Source: UBA12077 sp963665525
Lineage (GTDB): Bacteria > Bacteroidota > Bacteroidia > Bacteroidales > UBA12077
Direction of reading: 5' to 3'
NCBI GenBank assembly: GCA_963665525.1
Contig: OY762280.1
Span: 434,001-498,000, forward strand
DNA length: 64,000 nt
Every line of letters begins with the position of its first letter. Positions within the stretch are counted from its first letter, which is position 1. Under the pieces are notes generated by a model. The model worked only from the letters and a program-made list of their open reading frames with translations. It had not been told where the DNA came from and made no database searches. A program made the position numbers and the translations under genes. Of the stretch, positions 25,336-33,802 are shown in pieces.

Positions 25336-25343
25336 TATATTTG
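25336..25343 (+). promoter_or_regulatory. -7 promoter element of the HydCBA2 operon
   Basis: TATATTTG matches TAnnTTTG exactly, 38 bp before the ATG at 25381. A TTG at 25333 that would extend the gene lies inside the promoter, so 25381 is the start. Confidence 0.65.
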
Positions 25344-25380
25344 TACATATTCGTATTATAAATCTATAATATTTGGATTT

Positions 25381-25842
25381 ATGTCAAGTTTAGAAAAAAT
25401 ACTCGAGAGGTACCCTTTTGTGCAAAGGGAAAACTTAATACCTATCTTACAAGATATACAAGATGAATTTGGATATTTATCTGAAGAAGCCATTGTAAAA
25501 GTGGGAAAATATCTTGATATGCCTACTGCAAAAATTTTTGGTCTAGCTAGTTTCTATCACCATTTCAGGTTTGTTCATAAAGGTAAGTATCATATAAAAA
25601 TATGTAATGGAACATCTTGTTATTCAAACTCAAATAAATTAATTATTCATGAACTTGAGAAAAAACTAGGAATTAGAAATGAAGAAACAACGAAAGATGG
25701 TTTGTTTAGTATTGAAGAAGTTACCTGTATGGCAGCTTGTGGAGAAGGACCGATTATGTCTGTTAATGATAAATATTATACCAACTTAACTATTTATAAA
25801 GTTGCTAAAATAATTGATACCTATAAAAATATGGAAGAGTAG
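25381..25842 (+). CDS. NuoE/HydC-like subunit of the second hydrogenase set
   Basis: A 153-residue NuoE-family protein with four [2Fe-2S] ligand cysteines in CNGTSCYSNSN and CMAACGEGP, and the family segment KIFGLASFYHHF. It begins at the ATG at 25381, since the promoter element lies upstream. It is first in a C-B-A order with HydB2 3 bases downstream. The ligands are intact, so this subunit should bind its cluster, unlike the N-terminal domain of its HydB partner. Confidence 0.9.
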   Translation: MSSLEKILERYPFVQRENLIPILQDIQDEFGYLSEEAIVKVGKYLDMPTAKIFGLASFYHHFRFVHKGKYHIKICNGTSCYSNSNKLIIHELEKKLGIRNEETTKDGLFSIEEVTCMAACGEGPIMSVNDKYYTNLTIYKVAKIIDTYKNMEE

Positions 25843-25844
25843 CT

Positions 25845-27794
25845 ATGTCTGAAAAGGTCAACTTAAAATATAAAGAGTTTTTAATTGAGAATGTTCTAAA
25901 GTCAAAAAAAAAGGAATTAGATCAAACAGATATAGAACAAATTAGCCTGATAAAAAGGGATCGGATTAAAAAACCTGTTATAACAGTTTGTTATAATTCT
26001 ACCAGCCAAATACTGGGAGTGCAATATTTAACTGAAAAGATAGCAGAATATTTATCGGAAAGAGATATTGATGCTGATATTGTGCCAGTAGGGAGCCTCG
26101 GTTTATGTTCGATGGAAACTATAATATCTGTTCAATTGCCAGGAAAAACGAAACTTTTTTATAAAAAAGTTTCACCTGAAAATATTATTTCAATATTGGA
26201 TGGTACATTTAATAATTTTATTCAGGAAGAAAATGTGCTTGGACAACTGCATGATGCAATTCATGATCCATGGGAACAGGTACCTTATTTAGACGAACTG
26301 GCTTATTTTAAGAATCAGCAAAGATTAATATTAAAAAATTGTGGATTAATAAATCCAGAATCTATAGAAGAGTACATTGCTTCTGGAGGATATCAATCAT
26401 TTTATAAAATTATTTATCATTATACACCTGAAGATGTTGGTAATTTAATTGAAGAAAGTATGCTTCGTGGTCGTGGAGGTGAAGGATATTCAACAGGAAA
26501 GAAGTGGAAAATAGCTTACGAGACTTCGGGAGATCAAAAATATGTTATCTGCAATGCAGGAGAAAGTGATCCGGGAGCCTTTATGGAGAGATTACTTATA
26601 GAAAGTGATCCGCATAAAATAATTGAAGGACTCGCCATCGCAGCATATGCTATTGGGGCACAAAAAGCATATATTTATATTGAAGCTGAATACCAATTAG
26701 CAGTAGAGAGAATTAAGAAAGCGATTGCACAAGCAAAAGAATTTGGGATATTAGGGCATGATATTTTTGATAGTGGTTATAATCTTGATATAATAATAAA
26801 AAAAGGTGCTGGAGCATATGTTTGTGGAGAGGAAACGGCTTTAATAAGTCATTTGGAAGGTAAAAGAGGAAAACCCAGTTCAAAGCCTCCTTATCCTGCT
26901 ACTAAGGGTTTATATAATAAGCCCACGGTTGTTAACAATGTAGAAACTTTGGCAAATGTGCCTATTATTGTAGAGAGAGGAGTGGAATGGTATCGATCTT
27001 TAGGAACAAACGATAGTAAAGGAACAAAAGTATTTTCTGTTTCAGGTAAAGTTGAATATAATTGTCTTGCAGAAGTTGAAATGGGAACAAAGCTTCGCGA
27101 TATTATTTATCGTGTGGCAGGAGGAATGAAGAATGGAAAGAAGTTTAAAGCGATCCATGTAGGAGGTCCTTCAGGAGGAAGCTTAAAAGAACAGCATTTA
27201 GATACCATAATCGATTACGAATCAATTATGTTAACAGGTGTTTCATTAGGTTCTTCAGGAATTGTTGTTTTAGATGAAGATAACTGTATTATCGATATGG
27301 TGAAATATTTCATGAACTTTATGCAAAAAGAGAGTTGTGGAATCTGTATTCCTTGTCGTGAAGGAACTCGGAGGATGCATGAGATATTAGAAAATATCAG
27401 TAAACGGCCTAAAGATGAAAATGGCCATACTACTTTACAGCGTTTTAAAGGTGTGATGCAACTTGAAAGTTTGGCAGAGGTAATAAAAGACACCTCATTA
27501 TGTGGCTTAGGAAAGAAAGCTTCTAATCCTGTTCTTAGTACATTAAAATGGTTTAGAGAAGAATATGAAGATCATATTTTTGAAAGAAAATGTGAGGCAG
27601 GAGTATGTCAGGAATTAAGAACTTTTGAAATAGATATTGATGCTTGTACAGGATGTACTTTATGTGCGAAAAAATGTCCAACAGGTGCAATATTAGGGAC
27701 TGCCAAGAATGCTCATTTTATTGTTCAGGATAAATGTATTGGTTGCGCATTGTGTTTCGAAACCTGTAAGTTTTCGGCAGTTATTAGCAAATAA
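25845..27794 (+). CDS. HydB/NuoF-like subunit of the second hydrogenase set, altered cofactor sites
   Basis: A 649-residue protein with the HydB layout: thioredoxin-like domain (about 45-125), NuoF core and two C-terminal ferredoxin motifs (CTGCTLC and CIGCALC). The core [4Fe-4S] motif SCGICIPC with SLCGLG and the FMN segments CGEETAL and VVNNVET are conserved. Three things differ from HydB at 6649. The thioredoxin-like domain keeps only two of four cysteines (Cys49 and Cys88). The glycine loop reads GRGGEGYSTGKKW (Glu213, Tyr215, Ser216). The NADEG motif is NAGES, with Gly239 for the Asp. It probably cannot bind that [2Fe-2S] cluster and may bind NADH or FMN differently. Confidence 0.9.
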   Translation: MSEKVNLKYKEFLIENVLKSKKKELDQTDIEQISLIKRDRIKKPVITVCYNSTSQILGVQYLTEKIAEYLSERDIDADIVPVGSLGLCSMETIISVQLPGKTKLFYKKVSPENIISILDGTFNNFIQEENVLGQLHDAIHDPWEQVPYLDELAYFKNQQRLILKNCGLINPESIEEYIASGGYQSFYKIIYHYTPEDVGNLIEESMLRGRGGEGYSTGKKWKIAYETSGDQKYVICNAGESDPGAFMERLLIESDPHKIIEGLAIAAYAIGAQKAYIYIEAEYQLAVERIKKAIAQAKEFGILGHDIFDSGYNLDIIIKKGAGAYVCGEETALISHLEGKRGKPSSKPPYPATKGLYNKPTVVNNVETLANVPIIVERGVEWYRSLGTNDSKGTKVFSVSGKVEYNCLAEVEMGTKLRDIIYRVAGGMKNGKKFKAIHVGGPSGGSLKEQHLDTIIDYESIMLTGVSLGSSGIVVLDEDNCIIDMVKYFMNFMQKESCGICIPCREGTRRMHEILENISKRPKDENGHTTLQRFKGVMQLESLAEVIKDTSLCGLGKKASNPVLSTLKWFREEYEDHIFERKCEAGVCQELRTFEIDIDACTGCTLCAKKCPTGAILGTAKNAHFIVQDKCIGCALCFETCKFSAVISK

Positions 27795-27811
27795 ATAATA
27801 TGTAAAATATT

Positions 27812-29536
27812 ATGTTTATTGATATTGAAGTAAATAATAAAAAGTTACAAGCTAAAAAGGGAGAAACCGTGCTGGAGACCCTGAATAGGAATGGAATAAA
27901 GGTTCCTACTTTATGTCGTATGGAGGGGTTTTCGGCAACAGGAGCTTGTAGGATGTGTGTTGTTGAAGTAGAAGGTAAATCTGGTTTAATACCATCTTGC
28001 TCATTTCCTGTTGAAGAATCTATAAAAATAAAAACACACTCTCCAAGAGTAATCCAGGCTAGAAAAATGCTTGTTGAATTATTGCTTTCAAATCACCCGG
28101 ATGATTGTTTGTATTGCGCAAATAATGGACATTGTGAGCTTCAAGACTTAGCGGTTGAATTAAATATAAGAGAAAGACGTATTTCAGGAGAGAAAACTAA
28201 AGCTAATTTAGATCAGTCAAGCCCGGGAATTGTTAGGGACCCTTCAAAGTGTATTTTATGTGGTCGGTGTGTGCGTGTATGTGAAGAAGTATTAGAAGTT
28301 TCTACATTTGATTTTTATAAACGTGGACATAAAACCGCCATTACTACCGGAATGAATAAGGACTTAAACTTTTCTAACTGCGTGCATTGTGGGCAGTGTT
28401 TATTAGTATGTCCTACAGGTTCGCTTTATGAAAAAACAAATCTTGATCTTGTTCAACAAATGTTAAGTAATAGAGATGTTACTGTTGTTGCTCAGTATTC
28501 GCCGAGTGTTTCAAACGCAATGGCTGATGAGTTAGGATTAAGATCCTTAAAGGATGTAACAGGTATATTAAATGCTGTATTAAAAAGAATAGGTTTTGAT
28601 AAAGTATTTAATACCTCATTTGCGGCCGATTTGGCTGTATATGAGCAATCGGCAGAGTTGGCTGATCGAATTAGAAATGAGGAAAACCTTCCAATGTTCA
28701 GTAGTTGTTGCCCAGCATGGATTAAGCATATGGAACAAACGCATCCTGATATGATTGACCATGTTTCAACGACTAAATCACCTCAACAAATATTAGGAAC
28801 TTTAATAAAAAGCTATTATACGGATAAAGAAAAAATAACATCTGAGAATATTTTTTCGGTTTCCATAATGCCTTGTACTGCAAAGAAATTCGAAGCACAA
28901 AGAGAGGAGATGACACACCGGGGAATCTCAGATATCGATGTGGTTTTAACCACACGGGAGCTTTTAAAACTTGTTAAGTTATTTGGTGTTGATATACAGT
29001 CTTTAGATGAAGAGATGCCTGATAATCCATTTAATACAAGAAGTTCGGCTGCAAAGCTAATTTCTGTTTCTGGAGGGCTAGTAGAAAGTATAGCACGTAC
29101 ATTAAGTTTTCATTTAACAGGTAAAGAGCTGACCAATATAAAATTATCAAAAATAAGAGGTTTAAAAGAAACCAAAGAAACATATATAAAAATTGGGAAA
29201 TATGAAATTGGCTTTGCTGCAGTTAATGGTCTAAAAGCTGCAAACAGGATGGTTGAGAAAATAAGAGAAGGGAAAAAAGATATTCATTTTATTGAAGTGA
29301 TGGCATGTCCTGGTGGATGTATTAACGGTGGTGGTCAGCCTTTTTATAATGATGAAAAGATTCTAAAAAACAGATCAAAATCTATTTATGATATTGATGA
29401 TAAAGAAGCAATCAACGTAGCTCATAAGAACGCGAAACTGATCAGTTTATATGAAGATTATTTTGGCGAACTTTTAAGTAAAAAAGCCGTTAAATTACTA
29501 CATACAAAGTATAGTAAACGTGATGTATTATTGTAA
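27812..29536 (+). CDS. HydA paralogue 3 with altered proton-path residue
   Basis: A 574-residue M3-type HydA. It has a [2Fe-2S] domain, a His-Cys motif (HPDDCLYCANNGHC), two [4Fe-4S] motifs (CILCGRC and CVHCGQC), the H-cluster domain and the small-subunit tail. H-cluster ligands are intact: L1 SSCCPAW (Cys299-Cys300), L2 MPCTAKKFE and L3 MACPGGC with GGGQP. The segment equivalent to IMEEGTEL reads VYEQSAEL, placing Gln279 where catalytic enzymes have the proton-relay Glu, and PAVRAALGEE has become PSVSNAMADE. So it should assemble an H cluster but turn over slowly or with a bias. It lies 14 bases before the HydS-kinase gene. Confidence 0.92.
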   Translation: MFIDIEVNNKKLQAKKGETVLETLNRNGIKVPTLCRMEGFSATGACRMCVVEVEGKSGLIPSCSFPVEESIKIKTHSPRVIQARKMLVELLLSNHPDDCLYCANNGHCELQDLAVELNIRERRISGEKTKANLDQSSPGIVRDPSKCILCGRCVRVCEEVLEVSTFDFYKRGHKTAITTGMNKDLNFSNCVHCGQCLLVCPTGSLYEKTNLDLVQQMLSNRDVTVVAQYSPSVSNAMADELGLRSLKDVTGILNAVLKRIGFDKVFNTSFAADLAVYEQSAELADRIRNEENLPMFSSCCPAWIKHMEQTHPDMIDHVSTTKSPQQILGTLIKSYYTDKEKITSENIFSVSIMPCTAKKFEAQREEMTHRGISDIDVVLTTRELLKLVKLFGVDIQSLDEEMPDNPFNTRSSAAKLISVSGGLVESIARTLSFHLTGKELTNIKLSKIRGLKETKETYIKIGKYEIGFAAVNGLKAANRMVEKIREGKKDIHFIEVMACPGGCINGGGQPFYNDEKILKNRSKSIYDIDDKEAINVAHKNAKLISLYEDYFGELLSKKAVKLLHTKYSKRDVLL

Positions 29537-29550
29537 AATGATGGAATAGC

Positions 29551-31530
29551 ATGTCGAATAGGAAAAGAGATTTAGTATATACACTTAAAAACAGGTGTAG
29601 AGTTTGTTACACTTGTGTGAGGGAATGTCCGGCTAAGGCTATAAAAATTATTAATGGGCAGGCAGAAGTTTTAAATGAGCGATGTATTGTATGTGGAAAT
29701 TGTACAAAAGTATGTAGCCAGGGTGCAAAAGTTTATTTAAATACCGTTGATCGTGTTTACGACTTATTAAAAAATGAAAGAAAAAATATAGCTATTGTTG
29801 CACCTAGTTTTCCTGCTGAATTTCAAGAGATATCAAATTATAAAATCTTTGTTTCCATGATCAGGGCCATAGGCTTTGAGGTAGTTTCTGAAGTAGCTTT
29901 TGGAGCCGATCTTGTGGCAAAAAAATATAGAGAGTTAATTGATCAAAAAACAGATAAATGTTATATATCTTCTGATTGCCCAGCAGTCGTTTCATATATT
30001 GAGCATTACCATTCTGCTTTAGTAAAAGATTTGATTCCGGTAGCATCTCCAATGGTTGTTATGGCAAGGGTTATGAAGCAAAAGTATGGTGAGAATATTA
30101 ATATTGTTTTTGTAGGACCTTGTGTAGCTAAAAAGGCTGAGAGTGATGAAGTCGATGAAATGATTACATTCAACGAATTGCGTGAAGTTTTTGAACAAAA
30201 AGGGATTACACAGAAAACAGTTCAAGCTACAGAATTTGATCCTCCATTAGGTGGTAAAGGAGCAATATTTCCGGTAAGTAGAGGATTATTACAAACTGCA
30301 GGTATCACTGATGATGTTTTTGATGGTAATATTATTGTTGCAGAAGGCAGAAACAGTTTTCAGGAGGCTATAAAGGAATTCGAAGATGGATTATTAAGGT
30401 CGCAACATCTTGAGCTCCTTAGTTGTGATGGCTGTATTATGGGGCCAGGAATGTCGAATAAAGGAAAACATTATGCACGAAGAATATTAGTGAATAATTA
30501 TGTGCAGAAAAAAATAAACGCTTTAAATGTTCAGGAATGGCAAAAAGAGATTGATAAATATATACATATTGATTTGTCAGCTAGCTTTGAGCCAATGCAT
30601 AAATCATTAAAATTTCCAGATCAAAAGGAGGTTCAGAAAGTATTAGAATCTATGGGGAAATTTGAGGCAAAAGATCATTTGAATTGTGGAGCTTGTGGCT
30701 ATGAGTCATGCGAGGAGCATGCAACAGCTATTGTTCAGGGATTAGCCGAAAACGAGATGTGTTTACCATTTACCATTGAAAAATTACATAAATCAGTTAA
30801 TGAGCTTGCTATAACCAACGATAAGCTTACTTCAATGCAGCAAACATTAAAGCAGACAGAAAAAATGGCTAGTATGGGACAGTTGTCGGCAGGTATTGCA
30901 CATGAATTAAATAATCCTTTAGGTGTGGTTATTATGTATGCAAATATTTTACTCGAAGAAGCAACAAGGGATTCTCAAATTTATAAGGACTTAAAATTAA
31001 TTGTTGACCAAACAAACAGGTGTAAGAAAATTGTTGGAGGATTACTTAATTTTGCTCGTAAAAATCAGGTTAACTCTAGTAAAATTAACATTATTAAGTT
31101 TGCAGAAGAATGCATACAGGCTGTTGTAATTCCCAAAGAAATTAATATTAAAATTGTTTCAGATAATATTCAAGATGCATATGCTATGTTGGATCATGAG
31201 CAAATGACACAAGTAATTACAAACCTTTTAAAAAATGCCATAGATGCAATGCCCGAAGGAGGAGATTTAAGTATTGAGCTTGAAGAAGATAATGAAGATG
31301 TTGTCTTTAAAGTTAAAGATACTGGCATAGGTATTAGTCCAGAATCTGTCGATAAAATTTTCGAACCTTTCTATACAACAAAAGGAATTGGTATGGGAAC
31401 TGGTTTAGGCTTGGCTACAGCTTATGGTATTGTTAAAATGCATAAAGGGAAAATAACCGTATATTCAAATCACGATAAAGAAAAAGGAGATACAGGAACT
31501 GAGTTTAAGATAACTATTCCTCGACTTTAA
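29551..31530 (+). CDS. HydS3: [FeFe] hydrogenase-like sensor fused to a histidine kinase
   Basis: A 659-residue protein. Residues 1-70 carry two [4Fe-4S] motifs (CRVCYTCVREC and CIVCGNCTKVC). Residues about 75-340 form the H-cluster domain: L1 SSDCPAVV (Asp for the proton-transfer Cys), L2 GPCVAKKAE and L3 CDGCIMGPG. Residues about 370-410 hold an Fe-S motif (CGACGYESC). A coiled coil then leads to a HisKA domain with phospho-acceptor His451 in AGIAHELNNPL and a HATPase with VKDTGIGISPE and GTGLGLATAYG. There is no PAS domain, unlike HydS2. No membrane segment is present. Its likely role is to turn H2 or ferredoxin redox state into His phosphorylation; two receiver genes follow. Confidence 0.93.
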   Translation: MSNRKRDLVYTLKNRCRVCYTCVRECPAKAIKIINGQAEVLNERCIVCGNCTKVCSQGAKVYLNTVDRVYDLLKNERKNIAIVAPSFPAEFQEISNYKIFVSMIRAIGFEVVSEVAFGADLVAKKYRELIDQKTDKCYISSDCPAVVSYIEHYHSALVKDLIPVASPMVVMARVMKQKYGENINIVFVGPCVAKKAESDEVDEMITFNELREVFEQKGITQKTVQATEFDPPLGGKGAIFPVSRGLLQTAGITDDVFDGNIIVAEGRNSFQEAIKEFEDGLLRSQHLELLSCDGCIMGPGMSNKGKHYARRILVNNYVQKKINALNVQEWQKEIDKYIHIDLSASFEPMHKSLKFPDQKEVQKVLESMGKFEAKDHLNCGACGYESCEEHATAIVQGLAENEMCLPFTIEKLHKSVNELAITNDKLTSMQQTLKQTEKMASMGQLSAGIAHELNNPLGVVIMYANILLEEATRDSQIYKDLKLIVDQTNRCKKIVGGLLNFARKNQVNSSKINIIKFAEECIQAVVIPKEINIKIVSDNIQDAYAMLDHEQMTQVITNLLKNAIDAMPEGGDLSIELEEDNEDVVFKVKDTGIGISPESVDKIFEPFYTTKGIGMGTGLGLATAYGIVKMHKGKITVYSNHDKEKGDTGTEFKITIPRL

Positions 31531-31549
31531 TACTTAAAAAGCATAGGTC

Positions 31550-31945
31550 ATGGTAGATAAAAATAAACTTATAATAATAGCAGATGACGATGAGGACTAT
31601 TTATTTCAAATGGAACTTTATGTTAAAAGTTTTGGATTTGAAGTAATAAAGGCGCAAAGTCAGAAAGAAGCCGAAGTGCTTATTGAGAATACAAAACCAG
31701 ACTTGGCGATATTTGATCTTATGATGGAACGAGACGATAGTGGTTTTATTCTTTGCCATAAAATGAAGCGAAAACATCCTGATGTACCTATAATTTTAGC
31801 TACAGCAGTTGCTTCTGAAACAGGAATTTCGTTTGGTGTAAGTTCTGAAATGGATAAGCAATGGATAAAGGCAGATTTATATCTTGAAAAAGGAATAAGG
31901 AAAGACCAGTTGCATAAAGAAATAAATAAATTACTAAAAATATAA
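31550..31945 (+). CDS. Single-domain response regulator
   Basis: A 131-residue receiver domain with no output domain. The acidic pocket is ADDDEDY, the phospho-acceptor Asp is in LAIFDLMME and the conserved Lys in YLEKGIRK. A small insertion (SSEMDKQWIKA) precedes the Lys. It lies 19 bases after HydS3 and 14 bases before a receiver-kinase protein, the order expected of a phosphorelay. It could be the carrier between HydS3 and the next protein. Confidence 0.88.
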   Translation: MVDKNKLIIIADDDEDYLFQMELYVKSFGFEVIKAQSQKEAEVLIENTKPDLAIFDLMMERDDSGFILCHKMKRKHPDVPIILATAVASETGISFGVSSEMDKQWIKADLYLEKGIRKDQLHKEINKLLKI

Positions 31946-31959
31946 TCAGCACATATTCG

Positions 31960-33078
31960 ATGAAGAGTTTAAATGTAATGGTTGTAGATGATGAACCTGG
32001 AATACGTTCAGGTGTAAGTCGTATTTTAAATAACTTTACGGTTAGCTATCCATTTATGGAGGCCGATATTGGGTTTAATGTCATTGAGGTAGGAACCGGT
32101 GAGGATGCAATCGAAAAAATTAAATCTGATACTGTTGATATAGTGTTGTTAGATAATAAGTTACCAGGGATTCAAGGTACGGATGTATTAGAGTTTATAA
32201 ATAAAAATAAACCAGAGATTCTGGTTATGATGATTACTTCATATGCGTCGCTCGAGCTGGCTATAAAAGCAACCAATCATGGTGCGCATGATTTTATTCC
32301 TAAGCCATTTACTCCTCAAGAATTAAAATCTTCTTTAGAAAATGTATCCAAGCATCTTTTCCTTCGAAGTATGACCAAAAAGATGAACAAGGAAGGAAAA
32401 GAAGTACGCTACCAATTCTTATCTGTATTATCGCATGAACTCAAGGCTCCTTTGAATGCTATTGAAGGATATTTAAATATTATGCAAGACAAGGAAATTG
32501 GTGATAATATTGCTGATTATGGGCAAATGATTGATCGATCCTTGCAAAGAATCAAAGGCATGCGAAACCTGATCATGGATCTTTTGGATTTAACGAAGAT
32601 TCGATTAGAGAAAAAGACCGATAAATTTCAGAGAATAAAACTTAAATCAGTAGCACAAGATGCTATTGAAGCTATTAATCCATATGCCATACAAAAAGAT
32701 ATTGAAATAAGTTTGATAGATTCCCATGATGTTGAAATTGAGATTGATCCGGGAGATGTTGAAATTATATTAAATAACCTTATCTCGAATGCTGTTAAAT
32801 ATAATTACGATGGAGGTAAAGTTATGGTAACCTTGGAATCTACTAATAAGGAGGCAATTATTAGTGTTAAGGATAATGGAATTGGCCTTAGTAAAGGAGA
32901 GATGAAAAAAATGTTCGACGAGTTTTTTAGAGTTAAGAGTGAGGAAACAAAGCATATTACAGGAAGTGGTCTGGGGCTCTCTATTGTTAAACAAGTTGTT
33001 GATTTGTATCAAGGAGAAATAAAAGTGGAGAGTAATTTAAAAGAAGGCTCAACTTTTACAGTTATATTGCCAATGTAA
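31960..33078 (+). CDS. Receiver-histidine kinase hybrid (REC-HisKA-HATPase)
   Basis: A 372-residue soluble protein. An N-terminal receiver (acidic pair in VVDDEPG, phospho-Asp in VLLDNKLPG, Lys in IPKPFTP) is joined to a HisKA domain (SVLSHELKAPLNAIEG, His near 164) and a HATPase (NNLISNAVKYN, VKDNGIGLS, GSGLGLSIV). The receiver is longer than usual at its N-terminal side, with NNFTVSYPFMEAD inserted. As an input receiver on a kinase, it likely takes phosphate from HydS3 or the 31550 protein and signals to a further regulator not seen nearby. rex begins 41 bases downstream. Confidence 0.9.
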   Translation: MKSLNVMVVDDEPGIRSGVSRILNNFTVSYPFMEADIGFNVIEVGTGEDAIEKIKSDTVDIVLLDNKLPGIQGTDVLEFINKNKPEILVMMITSYASLELAIKATNHGAHDFIPKPFTPQELKSSLENVSKHLFLRSMTKKMNKEGKEVRYQFLSVLSHELKAPLNAIEGYLNIMQDKEIGDNIADYGQMIDRSLQRIKGMRNLIMDLLDLTKIRLEKKTDKFQRIKLKSVAQDAIEAINPYAIQKDIEISLIDSHDVEIEIDPGDVEIILNNLISNAVKYNYDGGKVMVTLESTNKEAIISVKDNGIGLSKGEMKKMFDEFFRVKSEETKHITGSGLGLSIVKQVVDLYQGEIKVESNLKEGSTFTVILPM

Positions 33079-33119
33079 TTTTTTTTTGTAAATTGACACA
33101 ATAATTAATTTTAAACATC

Positions 33120-33752
33120 ATGATAGGTAAGTTGCCGGAAAAAACTATCGGAAGATTAAGCGAATATAGAAGAACATTACTGAACTGTTTAGCCGATGGT
33201 AAAACACATATATATTCACACGAATTAGCAAATCTCCATAATATTACTGCAGTGCAAGTGCGTAGAGATATAATGCTCATTGGTTACTCAACAACTTTAA
33301 AAAAAGGATACGATGTCAAAGCATTAATTGATGTTATTGGAGAGATCATAGACACCAAATTAGGAATAAATGCTGCCGTAATCGGAATTGGTAATTTAGG
33401 TCGTGCAATTACAACTTATTTTAATGGGAAAAGAACAAAACTTAAGATTGTAGCAACTTTTGATACAGATCAGGATAAAACCAACCGAGTAATATCTGGT
33501 GTTAAATGTTATCCTATGGGTGAGATAGCAAATGTAATTAAAGATCAGAATATTTCTATTGGAATACTTACTGTGCCTCCAAAAGATGCTTCAGCTGTTG
33601 CTGAAACTCTTATTATGGCAGGTATAAAGGGGATTTTAAATTATACTTCTACTCCTTTAAATGTTACTCCAAATGTTTATCTGGAAGAGTATGATATGAT
33701 TACTTCGCTTGAAAAAGTAGCCTACTTTGTGAAGCAAATGGATGAATTATAA
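33120..33752 (+). CDS. rex: Redox-sensing transcriptional repressor Rex
   Basis: A 210-residue Rex protein of normal length. The N-terminal winged helix contains HNITAVQVRRDIMLIGY, followed by the basic KKGYDVKALI linker. The Rossmann domain has the NAD(H) motif GIGNLGRAI and a C-terminal swapped helix ending in VAYFVKQMDEL. Rex releases DNA when NADH is high and represses fermentation and hydrogenase genes. Its expected 18-bp sites occur in this window at 2264, 25291, 43969 and 59608. No site was seen at its own start, and it follows the HydCBA2/HydS3 operon, so it may be expressed from the Rex-controlled promoter at 25336. Confidence 0.94.
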   Translation: MIGKLPEKTIGRLSEYRRTLLNCLADGKTHIYSHELANLHNITAVQVRRDIMLIGYSTTLKKGYDVKALIDVIGEIIDTKLGINAAVIGIGNLGRAITTYFNGKRTKLKIVATFDTDQDKTNRVISGVKCYPMGEIANVIKDQNISIGILTVPPKDASAVAETLIMAGIKGILNYTSTPLNVTPNVYLEEYDMITSLEKVAYFVKQMDEL

Positions 33753-33802
33753 GTTTCTAAAATCTTATCAATACATTTTATTGATTTCTGAATGACTTTA
33801 AT

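Noticed and set aside
25333..25380. N-terminal extension of the HydC2 gene from a TTG start
   Set aside because: It would lie within the promoter -7 element and adds residues not conserved in NuoE proteins.
33079..33119. Rex autoregulatory site before rex
   Set aside because: The gap has TTGACACAATAATTAA but no TTGTTA-N6-TAACAA pattern.
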